Source: Bacteroidaceae bacterium (GTDB lineage: Bacteria > Bacteroidota > Bacteroidia > Bacteroidales > Barnesiellaceae_A). Taken from it: a stretch of 46,046 nucleotides of DNA. The notes beneath the pieces were generated by a model. That model saw nothing but the letters and a program-made list of their open reading frames with translations. It did not search any database and was not told where the DNA came from. The stretch is taken from the NCBI GenBank assembly GCA_017532725.1, contig JAFXIZ010000046.1, positions 1 to 46,046 of the forward strand, given 5' to 3'. Position numbers and translations under genes: made by a program. Positions 33,966 through 43,074 of this stretch are shown piece by piece (position 1 is the stretch's first letter; the number at the start of each line of letters is the position of its first letter).

Positions 33966-35248
33966 TGAATCAAAAGATAACTTTCCCCGAACTTATTGAG
34001 TTGTTGGCTCATAAACAGAGATGCTCGAAGCGTGAGGCTGAAAACTTCTTGCGTGAGTTGATGACAACGATGACCGATGTGGTGTCGTCGGGCGAGTCGT
34101 TGCGCATCAATACGCTCGGCACATTCAAGCCTGTGTGGGTCGAAGACCGTGTCAGTGTCAATGTACAGACGGGCGAGCCATACACCATTCCCGGGCATTA
34201 TAAACTTACGTTTACGCCCGTAAAGGCTGTCCGTGAGGCTGTAAATGAGCCTTTTGCGTGTTTTGTTGTAGAGACTCTACCCGATGATGCACCCTGTGTG
34301 GTTATGCCTCAAAACTCCGATGAAATCGAGGTCGATAGTGTGGATGATGACACCGAGGATGTGGTAGAAGTACCCGAAGTGCCTGCTACGGATGAGGATG
34401 CCGAGCCTACGGTTGTTGAGGAGGAAATACCTCAAACAGCCCCTGTTGTTGTCCCCGAAATATTCGATGAAACCGAACTTAAGCGTGACGCTGTTGTTGA
34501 AGAAGAAGACAATGAGTTGTCGGAAGAGTCGGTCGATGTGCCTCAACTTGAAGTCGTGGAAACAGCCGAGGTGGAGCAATCGGAGCAAGAAGTCGAGCAG
34601 CCCGAGGTAGAGCAGCCGGAACAGTTGCCGGAACAGTTGCCCGAGCAAGAGCCGGAGCAAGTAAGTGACGCCCCAATCGAGTGTGTTGATGAGGCTCGTG
34701 TGGAGGAAAAGGATGTCGATAATTTCGATGAATCCGTTAAAAAGGCCTATCGCAAAGGGTTGTTGATAGGCGTTGTTGTGGCTGTTGCTTTGGTAGGCTT
34801 ATTGGGTGTGGGTGTGTATCTCTACCATAAATTTGCCGTGCCTCACGTTGAAGTGCCGGTGGTGCATCACCCTATGGTAGCCGATTCATCGAATATATTG
34901 GTAGATACTGTGCCGACCATTGTTGTTGAAGATAGCGTCGATACAGTCCTTTATAACGGTGATGTCGATGTGGTTGATGTTGCCGTTGCACCTGTCGTTA
35001 CCGATACAGTGAAACGTGGTGTTTTCCTAACCAATATATCGCTGAGGCATTATGGTCATAAGGCGTTCTGGGTGTATATTTATGAGGAGAATAAAAATAT
35101 CATTTCCAACCCCGATAATGTGGCAGCCGGAACAGTAGTGGTGATACCTCCTGCACACAAATATGGTATTGATGCCACCGATACGATGGCTGTAAATATG
35201 GCTCTCGATATAGCCGATAAAATAAAAAGAGATAAGGCAAAGAGGTAG
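33965..35248 (+). CDS. HU-domain protein with acidic linker, one membrane helix and LysM-like C-terminus
   Basis: A 427-residue protein in four parts. Residues 1-92 are an HU fold (FPELIELLAHKQRCSKREAENF, INTLGTFKP, FTPVKAVREAVN). Residues about 105-255 are a long acidic, Pro/Glu/Gln/Val-rich linker with PEQ repeats at 213-231. KKAYRKG (259-265) then a membrane helix at about 265-287; the positive-inside rule puts the HU side in the cytoplasm. A second spacer leads to a LysM-like domain at about 354-396 (LTNISLRHYGHKAFWVYIY, NPDNVAAGTVVVIPP) on the outer side. The protein could connect nucleoid DNA to the peptidoglycan or act as a membrane-bound DNA organiser (inference). Coupled to the small HU gene. 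Confidence 0.88.
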   Translation: MNQKITFPELIELLAHKQRCSKREAENFLRELMTTMTDVVSSGESLRINTLGTFKPVWVEDRVSVNVQTGEPYTIPGHYKLTFTPVKAVREAVNEPFACFVVETLPDDAPCVVMPQNSDEIEVDSVDDDTEDVVEVPEVPATDEDAEPTVVEEEIPQTAPVVVPEIFDETELKRDAVVEEEDNELSEESVDVPQLEVVETAEVEQSEQEVEQPEVEQPEQLPEQLPEQEPEQVSDAPIECVDEARVEEKDVDNFDESVKKAYRKGLLIGVVVAVALVGLLGVGVYLYHKFAVPHVEVPVVHHPMVADSSNILVDTVPTIVVEDSVDTVLYNGDVDVVDVAVAPVVTDTVKRGVFLTNISLRHYGHKAFWVYIYEENKNIISNPDNVAAGTVVVIPPAHKYGIDATDTMAVNMALDIADKIKRDKAKR

Positions 35249-35340
35249 ATGTGGTAAGATGAATTATACACTTAACGTTTTTTAATTAACAATTGTCGCT
35301 TTTTTAACACAAGAGTGTGAAAAGCCACTTGATATATAAC

Positions 35341-35348
35341 TACCTTTG
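35341..35348 (+). promoter_or_regulatory. -7 box of the Bat operon
   Basis: TACCTTTG; the nearest -33-like TGTG is at 35316-35319. The box lies within a longer upstream frame, so MoxR translation should start at 35392 instead. Confidence 0.6.
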
Positions 35349-35391
35349 CACAACCTTAAAACTGCAAATAATAACAATAAAACAAATAGAT

Positions 35392-36387
35392 ATGAGTGAT
35401 ACAATCGATATCAGAGAACTCAATGAGCGCATAGCCTCAAAAAGTACCTTTGTCAATACCATAACTATGGGTATGGATCGCACAATCGTGGGACAAAAAC
35501 ACTTGATAGATTCGTTGTTGATAGGTCTGCTTTCAAATGGTCATATATTGCTTGAAGGTGTACCCGGTCTTGCCAAAACGCTTGCTATCAAAACGCTTGC
35601 TTCGTTGATTGATGCCAAGTACAATCGCATACAGTTTACCCCCGACTTGCTCCCTGCCGACGTTGTGGGTACAATGGTATATAGCCAAGCCAAAGAGCAA
35701 TTCCAAATCAAGCGAGGCCCAGTTTTTGCCAACTTCGTCTTGGCCGATGAGATAAACCGTGCGCCTGCCAAGGTGCAAAGTGCGTTGCTCGAGGCGATGC
35801 AAGAACGTCAGGTGACCATTGGCGAAAAAACATTTAAACTCGACGATCCCTTCCTCGTGATGGCTACACAAAACCCCATCGAGCAAGAGGGTACATATCC
35901 ATTGCCCGAGGCGCAGGTTGACCGTTTTATGCTCAAGGTGGTTATAGGTTATCCCAAGAAAGAGGAGGAGAAGGAGATTATCCGTCGCAACATCGACAAC
36001 CTCTTTGAGGAGGTGCGCCCTGTGCTTACTCCTGCCGATATTATTGATGCTCGAAATGTAGTGCGTCAGGTATATATCGATGAGAAAATAGAACGCTACA
36101 TTGTTGATATAGTATTCGCTACACGTTTCCCCGAGGAGTACAATATGCGTGAGTTGAAGAATATGATTTCATTCGGTGCTTCACCTCGTGCCTCTATCAA
36201 CCTTGCGTTGGCAGCCCGTGCATACGCTTTCTTGAAGATGCGTGGTTATGTTATTCCCGAGGATGTGCGCGCCGTTTGTCACGATGTGCTGCGTCACCGT
36301 ATCGGCTTGAGTTATGAGGCCGAAGCCAACAATATGACTGCCGAAGAGATAATCAGTGAAATACTTAATAGAGTAGAAGTACCCTAA
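35392..36387 (+). CDS. MoxR-family AAA ATPase, first gene of the Bat operon
   Basis: A 331-residue AAA+ ATPase from the ATG at 35392 (MSDTIDIRELNERI). Walker A is GVPGLAKT in HILLEGVPGLAKT; Walker B is VLADEINRAP; the MoxR block AKVQSALLEAMQERQVT follows, then the sensor PFLVMATQNPIEQEGTYPLPEAQVDRF. MoxR proteins act with von Willebrand A-domain partners as metal-insertion or folding chaperones. Here it heads a co-directional run of DUF58, a membrane protein and BatA to BatE, the classic Bacteroides aerotolerance arrangement. Confidence 0.95.
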   Translation: MSDTIDIRELNERIASKSTFVNTITMGMDRTIVGQKHLIDSLLIGLLSNGHILLEGVPGLAKTLAIKTLASLIDAKYNRIQFTPDLLPADVVGTMVYSQAKEQFQIKRGPVFANFVLADEINRAPAKVQSALLEAMQERQVTIGEKTFKLDDPFLVMATQNPIEQEGTYPLPEAQVDRFMLKVVIGYPKKEEEKEIIRRNIDNLFEEVRPVLTPADIIDARNVVRQVYIDEKIERYIVDIVFATRFPEEYNMRELKNMISFGASPRASINLALAARAYAFLKMRGYVIPEDVRAVCHDVLRHRIGLSYEAEANNMTAEEIISEILNRVEVP

Positions 36388-36422
36388 TCATTAGGTCGTT
36401 CATACCCATAATCTTATAGCGT

Positions 36423-37292
36423 ATGGATAACAGCGAATTGCTCAAAAAAGTACGTCATATAGAGATAAAAACGCGCGGCTTGTCGCGTAACATCTTTGCC
36501 GGACAGTATCACTCGGCTTTCAAGGGTCGGGGTATGGCATTCTCGGAGGTGCGAGAATACCAATACGGTGATGATGTGCGCGATATAGATTGGAACGTCA
36601 CTGCCCGACACAACAAACCCTATATCAAGGTGTTTGAGGAGGAGCGCGAGTTGACCGTTATGCTGCTTGTCGATATGTCGGCAAGTCGTAATTTTGGTGC
36701 TGTGGGTAGTATGAAGCGCGATATGATGGTCGAGATAGCCGCTACGTTGGCATTCTCGGCTATTCAGAATAACGATAAGATTGGTGTGTTGTTCTTTACC
36801 GACCGTATCGAGAAGTTTATCCCTCCCAAGAAGGGTAAAAAGCATATCTTGTACATCATTCGTGAACTTATCAGTTTTGAGCCGCAGGGTACAGGAACAA
36901 ATCTCGGTTTGGCTCTCGAGTATGCCACCAATGTAATAAAACGTCGTTGTACAGCCTTCCTGATATCCGATTTCATTGCTGCACCCAATTACTCCGATGC
37001 GTTGCTTATAGCCAACCGTCGTCACGACATTGTGGCGTTGCAGGTATATGACAAGCGCGAAACGGAATTGCCCGATGTGGGATTTATGAAGATGCGCGAT
37101 GTGGAGCGTAATACCGAGCAATGGGTCGATACCTCATCGGCTGCCGTAAGGGCTGCTTATGCCGAGTGGTGGAAGAAAAGACAAGCCGTTGCATTGGAAA
37201 CCTGCCGTAAAAATGGTGTCGATATTACATCGGTTGCAACCGACCAAGACTATGTCGTGGCGTTGATGAATCTTTTCAAACAGCGTGGTTGA
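36423..37292 (+). CDS. DUF58 domain protein of the Bat operon
   Basis: A 289-residue cytoplasmic protein. The DUF58 signature GDDVRDIDWNVTARHNKPYIKVFEEERE lies at about 49-76 (written here as the block from GDDV to EERE), followed by a vWA-like fold with LLVDMSASRNFG, a degenerate metal-site motif (DMSAS). DUF58 proteins usually pair with MoxR ATPases, as here. It follows moxR after 35 bases and precedes the membrane protein by 13. Confidence 0.93.
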   Translation: MDNSELLKKVRHIEIKTRGLSRNIFAGQYHSAFKGRGMAFSEVREYQYGDDVRDIDWNVTARHNKPYIKVFEEERELTVMLLVDMSASRNFGAVGSMKRDMMVEIAATLAFSAIQNNDKIGVLFFTDRIEKFIPPKKGKKHILYIIRELISFEPQGTGTNLGLALEYATNVIKRRCTAFLISDFIAAPNYSDALLIANRRHDIVALQVYDKRETELPDVGFMKMRDVERNTEQWVDTSSAAVRAAYAEWWKKRQAVALETCRKNGVDITSVATDQDYVVALMNLFKQRG

Positions 37293-37305
37293 AAAATAGG
37301 AGTAT

Positions 37306-38295
37306 ATGAGAAAAAGAGTAATATTAATATGGGGTATCATTCTTGCATCGGTGTTGCCGATGTTGGCGCAGCAACAACTTGTTGTTGAAGCGAAGATGGA
37401 CTCGAGTGTCTTGTGGATGGGCGAGCAGACCCTTATACATCTGTCGCTTACGCAAGATGCCGACCAACAAGTAATCTTCCCCGAAATTGTGGCTCCCGGT
37501 GAGTTGACCAAAGGCGTTGAGGTATTGGAGATATCGCAACCCGATACCACAGAATTGAAGAACGACCGATTGCAGATTAAGCAAGATGTCCTCGTAACAT
37601 CGTTCGACTCGGGCTTTTATTACATCCCTCCGTTTAAGTATGTGTTGGGCGAGGATACGTTCAGTACCGAGTCTTTGGGGCTGAAGATAGTGCCTGTCGA
37701 TGTTGCGCCCGAGGCTACAGCGGCCGACGTTAAGGATATCAAAACGGTGGTAAATCCCCCCTTCGTGTTGTGGGACTTTATGCCTACTTGGGCGTGGGTG
37801 CTTATTCTTGTAGTTGTTGCCGTTATCGTGGCAATTATATTGATACGCAAGTTCTATAAGCCCAAGCACAATGCCGAGGTAGAGCGTGTGGAGGAACAAA
37901 TACCTCCTTACGAGTTGGCTATACAAGAGTTGCAGGAGTTGCGTGACTCGAAGTTGTGGCAACAAGGGCAAGAGAAGCAATATTACACTCGCTTGGTTGA
38001 TATCCTGCGTGAGTATATCGATAGCCGATTCGGCATCAATGCAATGGAGATGACTTCGGCCGAGATTATTCGCGCACTCAAGAGTAACCAAGATATGCGC
38101 GAGGTGAATAATTACCTCAACGATATCTTGTCGATGGCCGATTTTGTAAAGTTTGCCAAGATGCGTCCTATGCCCGACGACAACGAGCGAGTGATGCGTC
38201 GTGCTTTCGACTTTGTTGAGTTGACACGACCTCAGCCCACGGCCGAATCGGACACAGACACTGCTGAAGAGAAAAACGAAAACAATAATAAATAA
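37306..38295 (+). CDS. Bat operon membrane protein
   Basis: A 329-residue protein with a signal peptide (RVILIWGIILASVLPMLAQ), an extracytoplasmic beta-rich domain (about 25-150) and one membrane helix at about 161-181 (TWAWVLILVVVAVIVAIILIRKFY), then a cytoplasmic helical domain with YYTRLVDILREYIDSRFGINAMEMTSAEII (about 225-255). The cytoplasmic part resembles the tail of DUF4381/BatD-like proteins. In Bacteroides operons this position is filled by an uncharacterised conserved protein; a role in assembling the vWA proteins is inferred from position only. Confidence 0.8.
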   Translation: MRKRVILIWGIILASVLPMLAQQQLVVEAKMDSSVLWMGEQTLIHLSLTQDADQQVIFPEIVAPGELTKGVEVLEISQPDTTELKNDRLQIKQDVLVTSFDSGFYYIPPFKYVLGEDTFSTESLGLKIVPVDVAPEATAADVKDIKTVVNPPFVLWDFMPTWAWVLILVVVAVIVAIILIRKFYKPKHNAEVERVEEQIPPYELAIQELQELRDSKLWQQGQEKQYYTRLVDILREYIDSRFGINAMEMTSAEIIRALKSNQDMREVNNYLNDILSMADFVKFAKMRPMPDDNERVMRRAFDFVELTRPQPTAESDTDTAEEKNENNNK

Positions 38296-38333
38296 CAAGA
38301 GTAGCACCTCTTGCGATAAAAAGAAGAAAAGAA

Positions 38334-39317
38334 ATGGTATTTGATAATCCTTGGTGTTTGTTACTGCTGCTATTGCTCATTCCGGCCATAGTGTGGTATA
38401 TACTCAAGCATAAAACAGCGCAAGCCTCGATGAATGTTTCATCGACCGAGGCTTTCGACAAAATGCCTCAATCATACAAAGTATATCTGCGTCACGTTGC
38501 CTTTGCAATGCGTATGCTTGCTATAGCGGCGATTATTGTGGTGCTGGCTCGACCAATGTCAACCGATAGTTGGCAGAAGTCATCGACCGAAGGTGTCGAT
38601 GTAATGGTGGCACTCGATATATCGGGTAGTATGCTATCGCGAGATTTTTCGCCCAATCGTCTTGAGGCGGCCAAGGCTGTGGCTGCGCAATTTATAGCAG
38701 GACGAGAATACGATAATATAGGCCTTGTGGTATTTGCCGGAGAGGGCTTTACAATGTGTCCGATGACTACCGACCATACCGTACTGCTCAACTTGATGAA
38801 GGATGTAGATTGTGGTATGTTGGTAGATGGTACTGCTGTGGGCGATGGATTGGCTACGGCTGTCAATCGTATAAAGGATGGGCCTGCCAAGTCTAAAACC
38901 ATCATTCTGCTTACCGACGGAACAAACAATGCCGGTATTGTCGATCCTATTACGGCTGCCGAGATTGCTCGCAGTTATGGTATTCGCATTTACACCATTG
39001 GTGTGGGAACTAAAGGTATGGCTCCTTCGCCTGTTATGACTCCTTATGGCATCCGTTACCAAAATATGCCTGTAGAGATTGATGAAGATAAATTGCGTCA
39101 GATTGCATCGATAGGCGACGGTCAATATTTCCGTGCAACGGATGAGAATGTGCTTAAGAGTGTGTTTGCCGAGATTGACCAGATGGAGAAAACAAAACTC
39201 TCGGTACAACAATTTTCGCGTCGCGAGGAGGCTTATATGCCTTGGGCTATACTCGCTATGTTGTTGCTGGGTATAGAGATAATATTGCGATATACACTCT
39301 TGCGTAATGTGCCGTAG
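38334..39317 (+). CDS. batA: BatA, von Willebrand A-domain membrane protein
   Basis: A 327-residue inner-membrane protein. Helices at about 7-24 and 58-73 precede the vWA domain, and a last helix is near the C-terminus (MPWAILAMLLLGIEIILRY). The metal site DISGSM (Asp95, Ser97, Ser99) is intact, with IILLTDGTNNAG supplying the later Asp. BatA is predicted to form a periplasmic or membrane complex with BatB to BatE that supports growth under oxidative stress in Bacteroides. It precedes batB by 31 bases. Confidence 0.95.
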   Translation: MVFDNPWCLLLLLLLIPAIVWYILKHKTAQASMNVSSTEAFDKMPQSYKVYLRHVAFAMRMLAIAAIIVVLARPMSTDSWQKSSTEGVDVMVALDISGSMLSRDFSPNRLEAAKAVAAQFIAGREYDNIGLVVFAGEGFTMCPMTTDHTVLLNLMKDVDCGMLVDGTAVGDGLATAVNRIKDGPAKSKTIILLTDGTNNAGIVDPITAAEIARSYGIRIYTIGVGTKGMAPSPVMTPYGIRYQNMPVEIDEDKLRQIASIGDGQYFRATDENVLKSVFAEIDQMEKTKLSVQQFSRREEAYMPWAILAMLLLGIEIILRYTLLRNVP

Positions 39318-39348
39318 TAAAAACTGTTATTGAGAAAGGAAAAACAAT

Positions 39349-40377
39349 ATGTTTCGTTTTGCACAACCTCTATTCCTCTATTTGCTTATATTAGTCCCTG
39401 TTATGTGGGGGCTGTTTCTATATGCGCGACATCGCCGTCGTCGCAATCTTGCCGCATTTGGTAATGTGGCATTTCTGGGCGAGTTGGCTCCCGATGTGTC
39501 GCGCTGGCGACCTTGGGTAAAGATGACACTACAGTCGCTGGCCTTTATGGTTATAGTTTTTATACTTGCCCGACCACAATTCGGCACAAAACTCGAAACG
39601 GTAAAGACCGAAGGTGTTGAGATTATGGTGGCTCTCGACGTCTCCAATTCGATGCTGGCGCGCGACATCAACCCTTCGCGCCTCGATAAGGCCAAGATGA
39701 TGCTCTCGAAGTTGGTCGATGACCTTGAAAACGATAAGGTGGGTTTGGTGGTTTTTGCCGGCGATGCCTATACGCAATTGCCTATTACCACCGACTATGT
39801 ATCGGCCAAAATGTTCCTCAATAGTATCAATACCGAGATGGTGCCTACACAAGGTACTGCTATAGGTCGAGCCATCAAGACGGCTATGAACTCGTTTTCG
39901 CCCGAAAGTTCGGCCGAACAGGCTATTATAGTGATTACCGATGGTGAGAACCACGAAGATGATGCCGTAGAGGCTGCTCGGGCTGCTGTGCAGAAAGGTG
40001 TAAAAGTCAGTGTTGTGGGTGTAGGCTCTACCAAGGGTGCACCTATCCCTGTTAAGGGAAGTACCAACAACTTTATAAAAGACAACGAAGGTAAGATAGT
40101 AATAACCAAACTCAATGAGGCAATGGCACAAGAGGTTGCCAAGGCCGGTGAGGGCGTATATGTGCGTGCCGACAATACCAATGGAGCATTGCAAGCCCTT
40201 ACCAATGAGGTACGTACTATGAAGTCGGCCGAGTTTGAGCGTAAAACTTACTCGGAATACAACGAGCAATTCCCCGGGTTGGCTTGGATAGCACTTGTCC
40301 TTCTGTTGATAGATGTTTGTCTGCTCGACCGTAAGTATGGTTGGCTCAGCAGTATTAATTTTTTCACCAAGCGATAA
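39349..40377 (+). CDS. batB: BatB, von Willebrand A-domain membrane protein
   Basis: A 342-residue paralogue of BatA with the same plan: helices near 9-26 and 59-75, vWA domain, final helix (LAWIALVLLLIDVCLL). The metal site reads DVSNSM (Asp97, Ser99, Ser101), and VITDGENHEDDA holds the later acidic residue. An extra segment after GVGSTKGAPIPVKGS (about 225-250) differs from BatA. It is followed by batC after 11 bases. Confidence 0.95.
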   Translation: MFRFAQPLFLYLLILVPVMWGLFLYARHRRRRNLAAFGNVAFLGELAPDVSRWRPWVKMTLQSLAFMVIVFILARPQFGTKLETVKTEGVEIMVALDVSNSMLARDINPSRLDKAKMMLSKLVDDLENDKVGLVVFAGDAYTQLPITTDYVSAKMFLNSINTEMVPTQGTAIGRAIKTAMNSFSPESSAEQAIIVITDGENHEDDAVEAARAAVQKGVKVSVVGVGSTKGAPIPVKGSTNNFIKDNEGKIVITKLNEAMAQEVAKAGEGVYVRADNTNGALQALTNEVRTMKSAEFERKTYSEYNEQFPGLAWIALVLLLIDVCLLDRKYGWLSSINFFTKR

Positions 40378-40388
40378 GGTATAACGGT

Positions 40389-41000
40389 ATGAAAGTTATG
40401 AAACAAGTCGGATATATAGCACTCATTATAACAATGCTCTCTTGCGTGCCTGTGTGGGCGCAAGATAAGCAGTCGCTTGCCGAGCATCACAAGCAACAAG
40501 CGCAAACTATGGCGCAGGAGCAAAGTGAGCAGGAGGCGGCTGAAGATGCCAAGCCTCACAAGGTTAGTCCTAAAAAGGAACGTAACAGCGTGCGTAGTGG
40601 AAATAAACTATATGATAAGGAGAAGTTTGTAGATAGTGAGGTGGAGTATCGCCGTGCTGTCGATGCCAATCCCGAGTCGGCTATAGCAACCTATAACCTC
40701 GGCAACTCGCTGTATCGTCAAGAGAAATATGAGGAGGCCGGTAAGTCGTTTGAGCAAGCGTTGCATATGACCGATGATAAGGAGTTGCAAGCCAAGGCGT
40801 TACATAATATGGGTAATGTGATGATGCAGCAGCAACAATATGCGCAAGCCATAGAGGCTTATAAGAACTCGTTGCGACTCAATTCTGCCGATAATGATAC
40901 GCGCTACAACTTGCGATTGGCGCAAAAGTTGTTGCAAGAACAACAACAGCAACAACAAGAGCAACAACAGGATAAGCAAGAACAGCAGGAGGAGCAATAA
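40389..41000 (+). CDS. batC: BatC TPR protein, truncated by an in-frame ochre codon
   Basis: A 203-residue product. It has a signal peptide (MKQVGYIALIITMLSCVPVWAQ) and two to three TPR units (about 71-180: GNKLYDKEKFVDSEVEYRRA, TYNLGNSLYRQEKYEEAGK, ALHNMGNVMMQQQQYAQAIEAY), then a Gln-rich tract. The tract is cut by TAA at 40998-41000, but the same frame continues for 69 codons to a second TAA at 41210, with the conserved BatC C-terminus (see next entry). The likely original codon is CAA, so a single C-to-T change would explain it. BatC TPRs are thought to bind partners in the Bat complex. Confidence 0.85.
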   Translation: MKVMKQVGYIALIITMLSCVPVWAQDKQSLAEHHKQQAQTMAQEQSEQEAAEDAKPHKVSPKKERNSVRSGNKLYDKEKFVDSEVEYRRAVDANPESAIATYNLGNSLYRQEKYEEAGKSFEQALHMTDDKELQAKALHNMGNVMMQQQQYAQAIEAYKNSLRLNSADNDTRYNLRLAQKLLQEQQQQQQEQQQDKQEQQEEQ

Positions 41001-41210
41001 CAAGAACAGCAGCAACAGCAACAACAGCAAGAGCAAAAAGAACAAGATAAGCAGGAGCAGCAGCAACAACAACCACAAAGTGGTATGAATAAGGAGAATG
41101 CGCAGCAAATCCTTGATGCACTGCAACAGAATGAGCGTGATGCACAAGAACGTGTACAGGAACACTTGATGCAACAACAACAACGCCGTAAGGTCGAGAA
41201 GGAGTGGTAA
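41001..41210 (+). pseudogene. batC: In-frame 3' remainder of batC beyond the ochre codon
   Basis: Codons 41001-41207 continue the batC frame: more Gln/Glu-rich sequence, then GMNKENAQQILDALQQNERD and finally RRKVEKEW before TAA at 41208-41210. NAQQILDALQQNE and the KVEKEW end look like the usual BatC tail. An ATG at 41088 could in principle restart translation. The piece is normal in codon use and shows no other damage. Confidence 0.8.
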
Positions 41211-41253
41211 TTCTTGTATATTGCTCAACAATGCTAAATAACTTATACTGAAG

Positions 41254-43074
41254 ATGAAACGTCTATTATTGATATGTATGCTCCTTTCGTTTACTGCCGT
41301 GGCTATGGCAGACGAAGTGTCGTTTGAATGGAAAGGACGCAATAAGGTGGTGCAAGGACAGCAATTCCGATTGGAGTATGTTGTTACCGGAACGGATAAG
41401 GGCGAAATGTCGCTTCCTCAATTTAAGGGGTGTACCGAACTGTTTCGTGGTTCTTCGCGTGGTACAAGTGTGAATATAATCAATGGAAATGTGTCGCGCA
41501 CCATTACCAATTCTATTGTAGTGACCCTGCGAGCCGATGAGGTGGGAACACACAATATTGAGCCTGCTACTCTTGTGGTCGATGGAAAGACTTACAAGAC
41601 AAAGCCTTTGACACTCACGGTGCTGGAAGGCGATGCCACTGATGAATCGGCTGCTGCTGAGCGTGGTGGCAATCGTGGTGCTGCAGTTGCATCGGGTAAC
41701 AGTAGCGAAACATTTACTCGATTGGTGCTGTCGCGTACCAATGTATATGAGCAAGAGGCTATATTGGCAACACTTAAGGTATATACATTGGCTCCACAAC
41801 TCAACTTTACCAAGGTGACATTGCCATCTTTTGAGGGGTTTGCGGCGCAGGAGTTGGACGTACCAGAGTCTAACCAATGGGATATAGAACGATACAAAGA
41901 CCGTAACTATAAAACTGCCACATTGCGTCGTGTGTTGTTGTTCCCTCAACGTACGGGCGATATAACAATCAATGGTGGTAGTTGCGAGATAGAGGTTTAT
42001 GAGGTGCAAGGTATCAACTTCTTTGGTCAGCCTCTATATGATGTGGTGAGTAAAAATGTCATAACTCCCTCGGTAAAAGTAAATGTAAAATCTTTGCCGG
42101 CCGACAAGCCTGCGACATTTACCGGTGGAGTGGGCGATTTCAAACTCACAAGCGAGTTGTCATCTAACACCATTAAGGCCAATGAAGCGCTGACCCTTAC
42201 TGTTACCGTGCAGGGTAAGGGTAACTTGCAGTTGATGCAAAATCCTGTCGTAGAGTTCCCCTCGGAGTTTGAGGCGTATGATCCACAAGTAAATCTCGAT
42301 ATTCGCTCGAGTGCAGGAGGTGTTTCGGGTAAGCGTGTCATTGAATATACCATTATACCTCGTTATGCCGGAACATTTACAATTCCTCCCATCGAAATAT
42401 CGTATTTCGATATCAACTCCAAGAGTTACAAGACTTTGGCATCCTCGGAGTACGTTGTAGAGGTGTCAAAGGGCGATGATGCCGGTGGTACTGCTGTAAG
42501 TAGTTTCCATAGTAAAGATGATGTGCGGCTGCTCAATGCCGATATACGCCATATCAAGACCGATTCGGGTAATCTGGCCAAACATCACGTTGCGTATGTT
42601 GCATCGTGGGCATATTGGTTGTGGTATATTATACCTGTCGTATTGCTTATTGTCGTAGCCATCGCGTTGCGCAAATATGCGGCTGCCAATGCCGACATTG
42701 CCCTCAACCGTCATCGCAAGGCCAATAAGGTGGCACTTCGCAGGTTGAAACAGGCCGGTATTTACCTCAAGGCGCGCGATGAGGCGCATTTCTACGAAGA
42801 GGTATTGCGTGCCGTATGGGGCTATTTGTGCGATAAACTTACTATGCCTCTGTCGGAGTTGTCGCGCGACAATGTGCAGAGTGAGTTGTTGCGTTATGGT
42901 GTAGCCGATAGTTTGGTGGCACGTTTTACTGCCGTTCTCGACCGTTGCGAATTTGCACGTTATGCACCCTCGCAATCGGATGATGCGATGGATCAACTCT
43001 ATCAAGAAACACTCGATGCAATAGGCGAAATGGAAAATATTATTAAAACAAAGAAAAATAATTCTGCTATATGA
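41254..43074 (+). CDS. batD: BatD family membrane protein
   Basis: A 606-residue protein with a signal peptide (LLLICMLLSFTAVAMA), several Ig-like beta domains (FRLEYVVTGTDKGEM, ANEALTLTVTVQGKGNLQLM, YTIIPRYAGTFTIPPIEISYFD are typical of BatD), one membrane helix at about 452-470 (WYIIPVVLLIVVAIAL) and a cytoplasmic helical tail (about 490-595). The domain order is that of BatD/oxygen-tolerance proteins and the length is normal. It overlaps batE by four bases (ATGA). Confidence 0.95.
   Translation: MKRLLLICMLLSFTAVAMADEVSFEWKGRNKVVQGQQFRLEYVVTGTDKGEMSLPQFKGCTELFRGSSRGTSVNIINGNVSRTITNSIVVTLRADEVGTHNIEPATLVVDGKTYKTKPLTLTVLEGDATDESAAAERGGNRGAAVASGNSSETFTRLVLSRTNVYEQEAILATLKVYTLAPQLNFTKVTLPSFEGFAAQELDVPESNQWDIERYKDRNYKTATLRRVLLFPQRTGDITINGGSCEIEVYEVQGINFFGQPLYDVVSKNVITPSVKVNVKSLPADKPATFTGGVGDFKLTSELSSNTIKANEALTLTVTVQGKGNLQLMQNPVVEFPSEFEAYDPQVNLDIRSSAGGVSGKRVIEYTIIPRYAGTFTIPPIEISYFDINSKSYKTLASSEYVVEVSKGDDAGGTAVSSFHSKDDVRLLNADIRHIKTDSGNLAKHHVAYVASWAYWLWYIIPVVLLIVVAIALRKYAAANADIALNRHRKANKVALRRLKQAGIYLKARDEAHFYEEVLRAVWGYLCDKLTMPLSELSRDNVQSELLRYGVADSLVARFTAVLDRCEFARYAPSQSDDAMDQLYQETLDAIGEMENIIKTKKNNSAI

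Noticed and set aside
37324-38307. Long open frame on the minus strand antisense to the Bat operon membrane gene
   Set aside because: It has biased composition (Leu, His, Arg), no recognisable domain, and mirrors a well-supported plus-strand gene.
40998-41000. Programmed readthrough or recoding of the batC TAA
   Set aside because: No recoding signal, and other genes use TAA normally as a stop; mutation or sequencing error is simpler.
40800-41342. Minus-strand poly-leucine frame opposite batC
   Set aside because: The Leu runs are simply the complement of the CAA/CAG glutamine tract.
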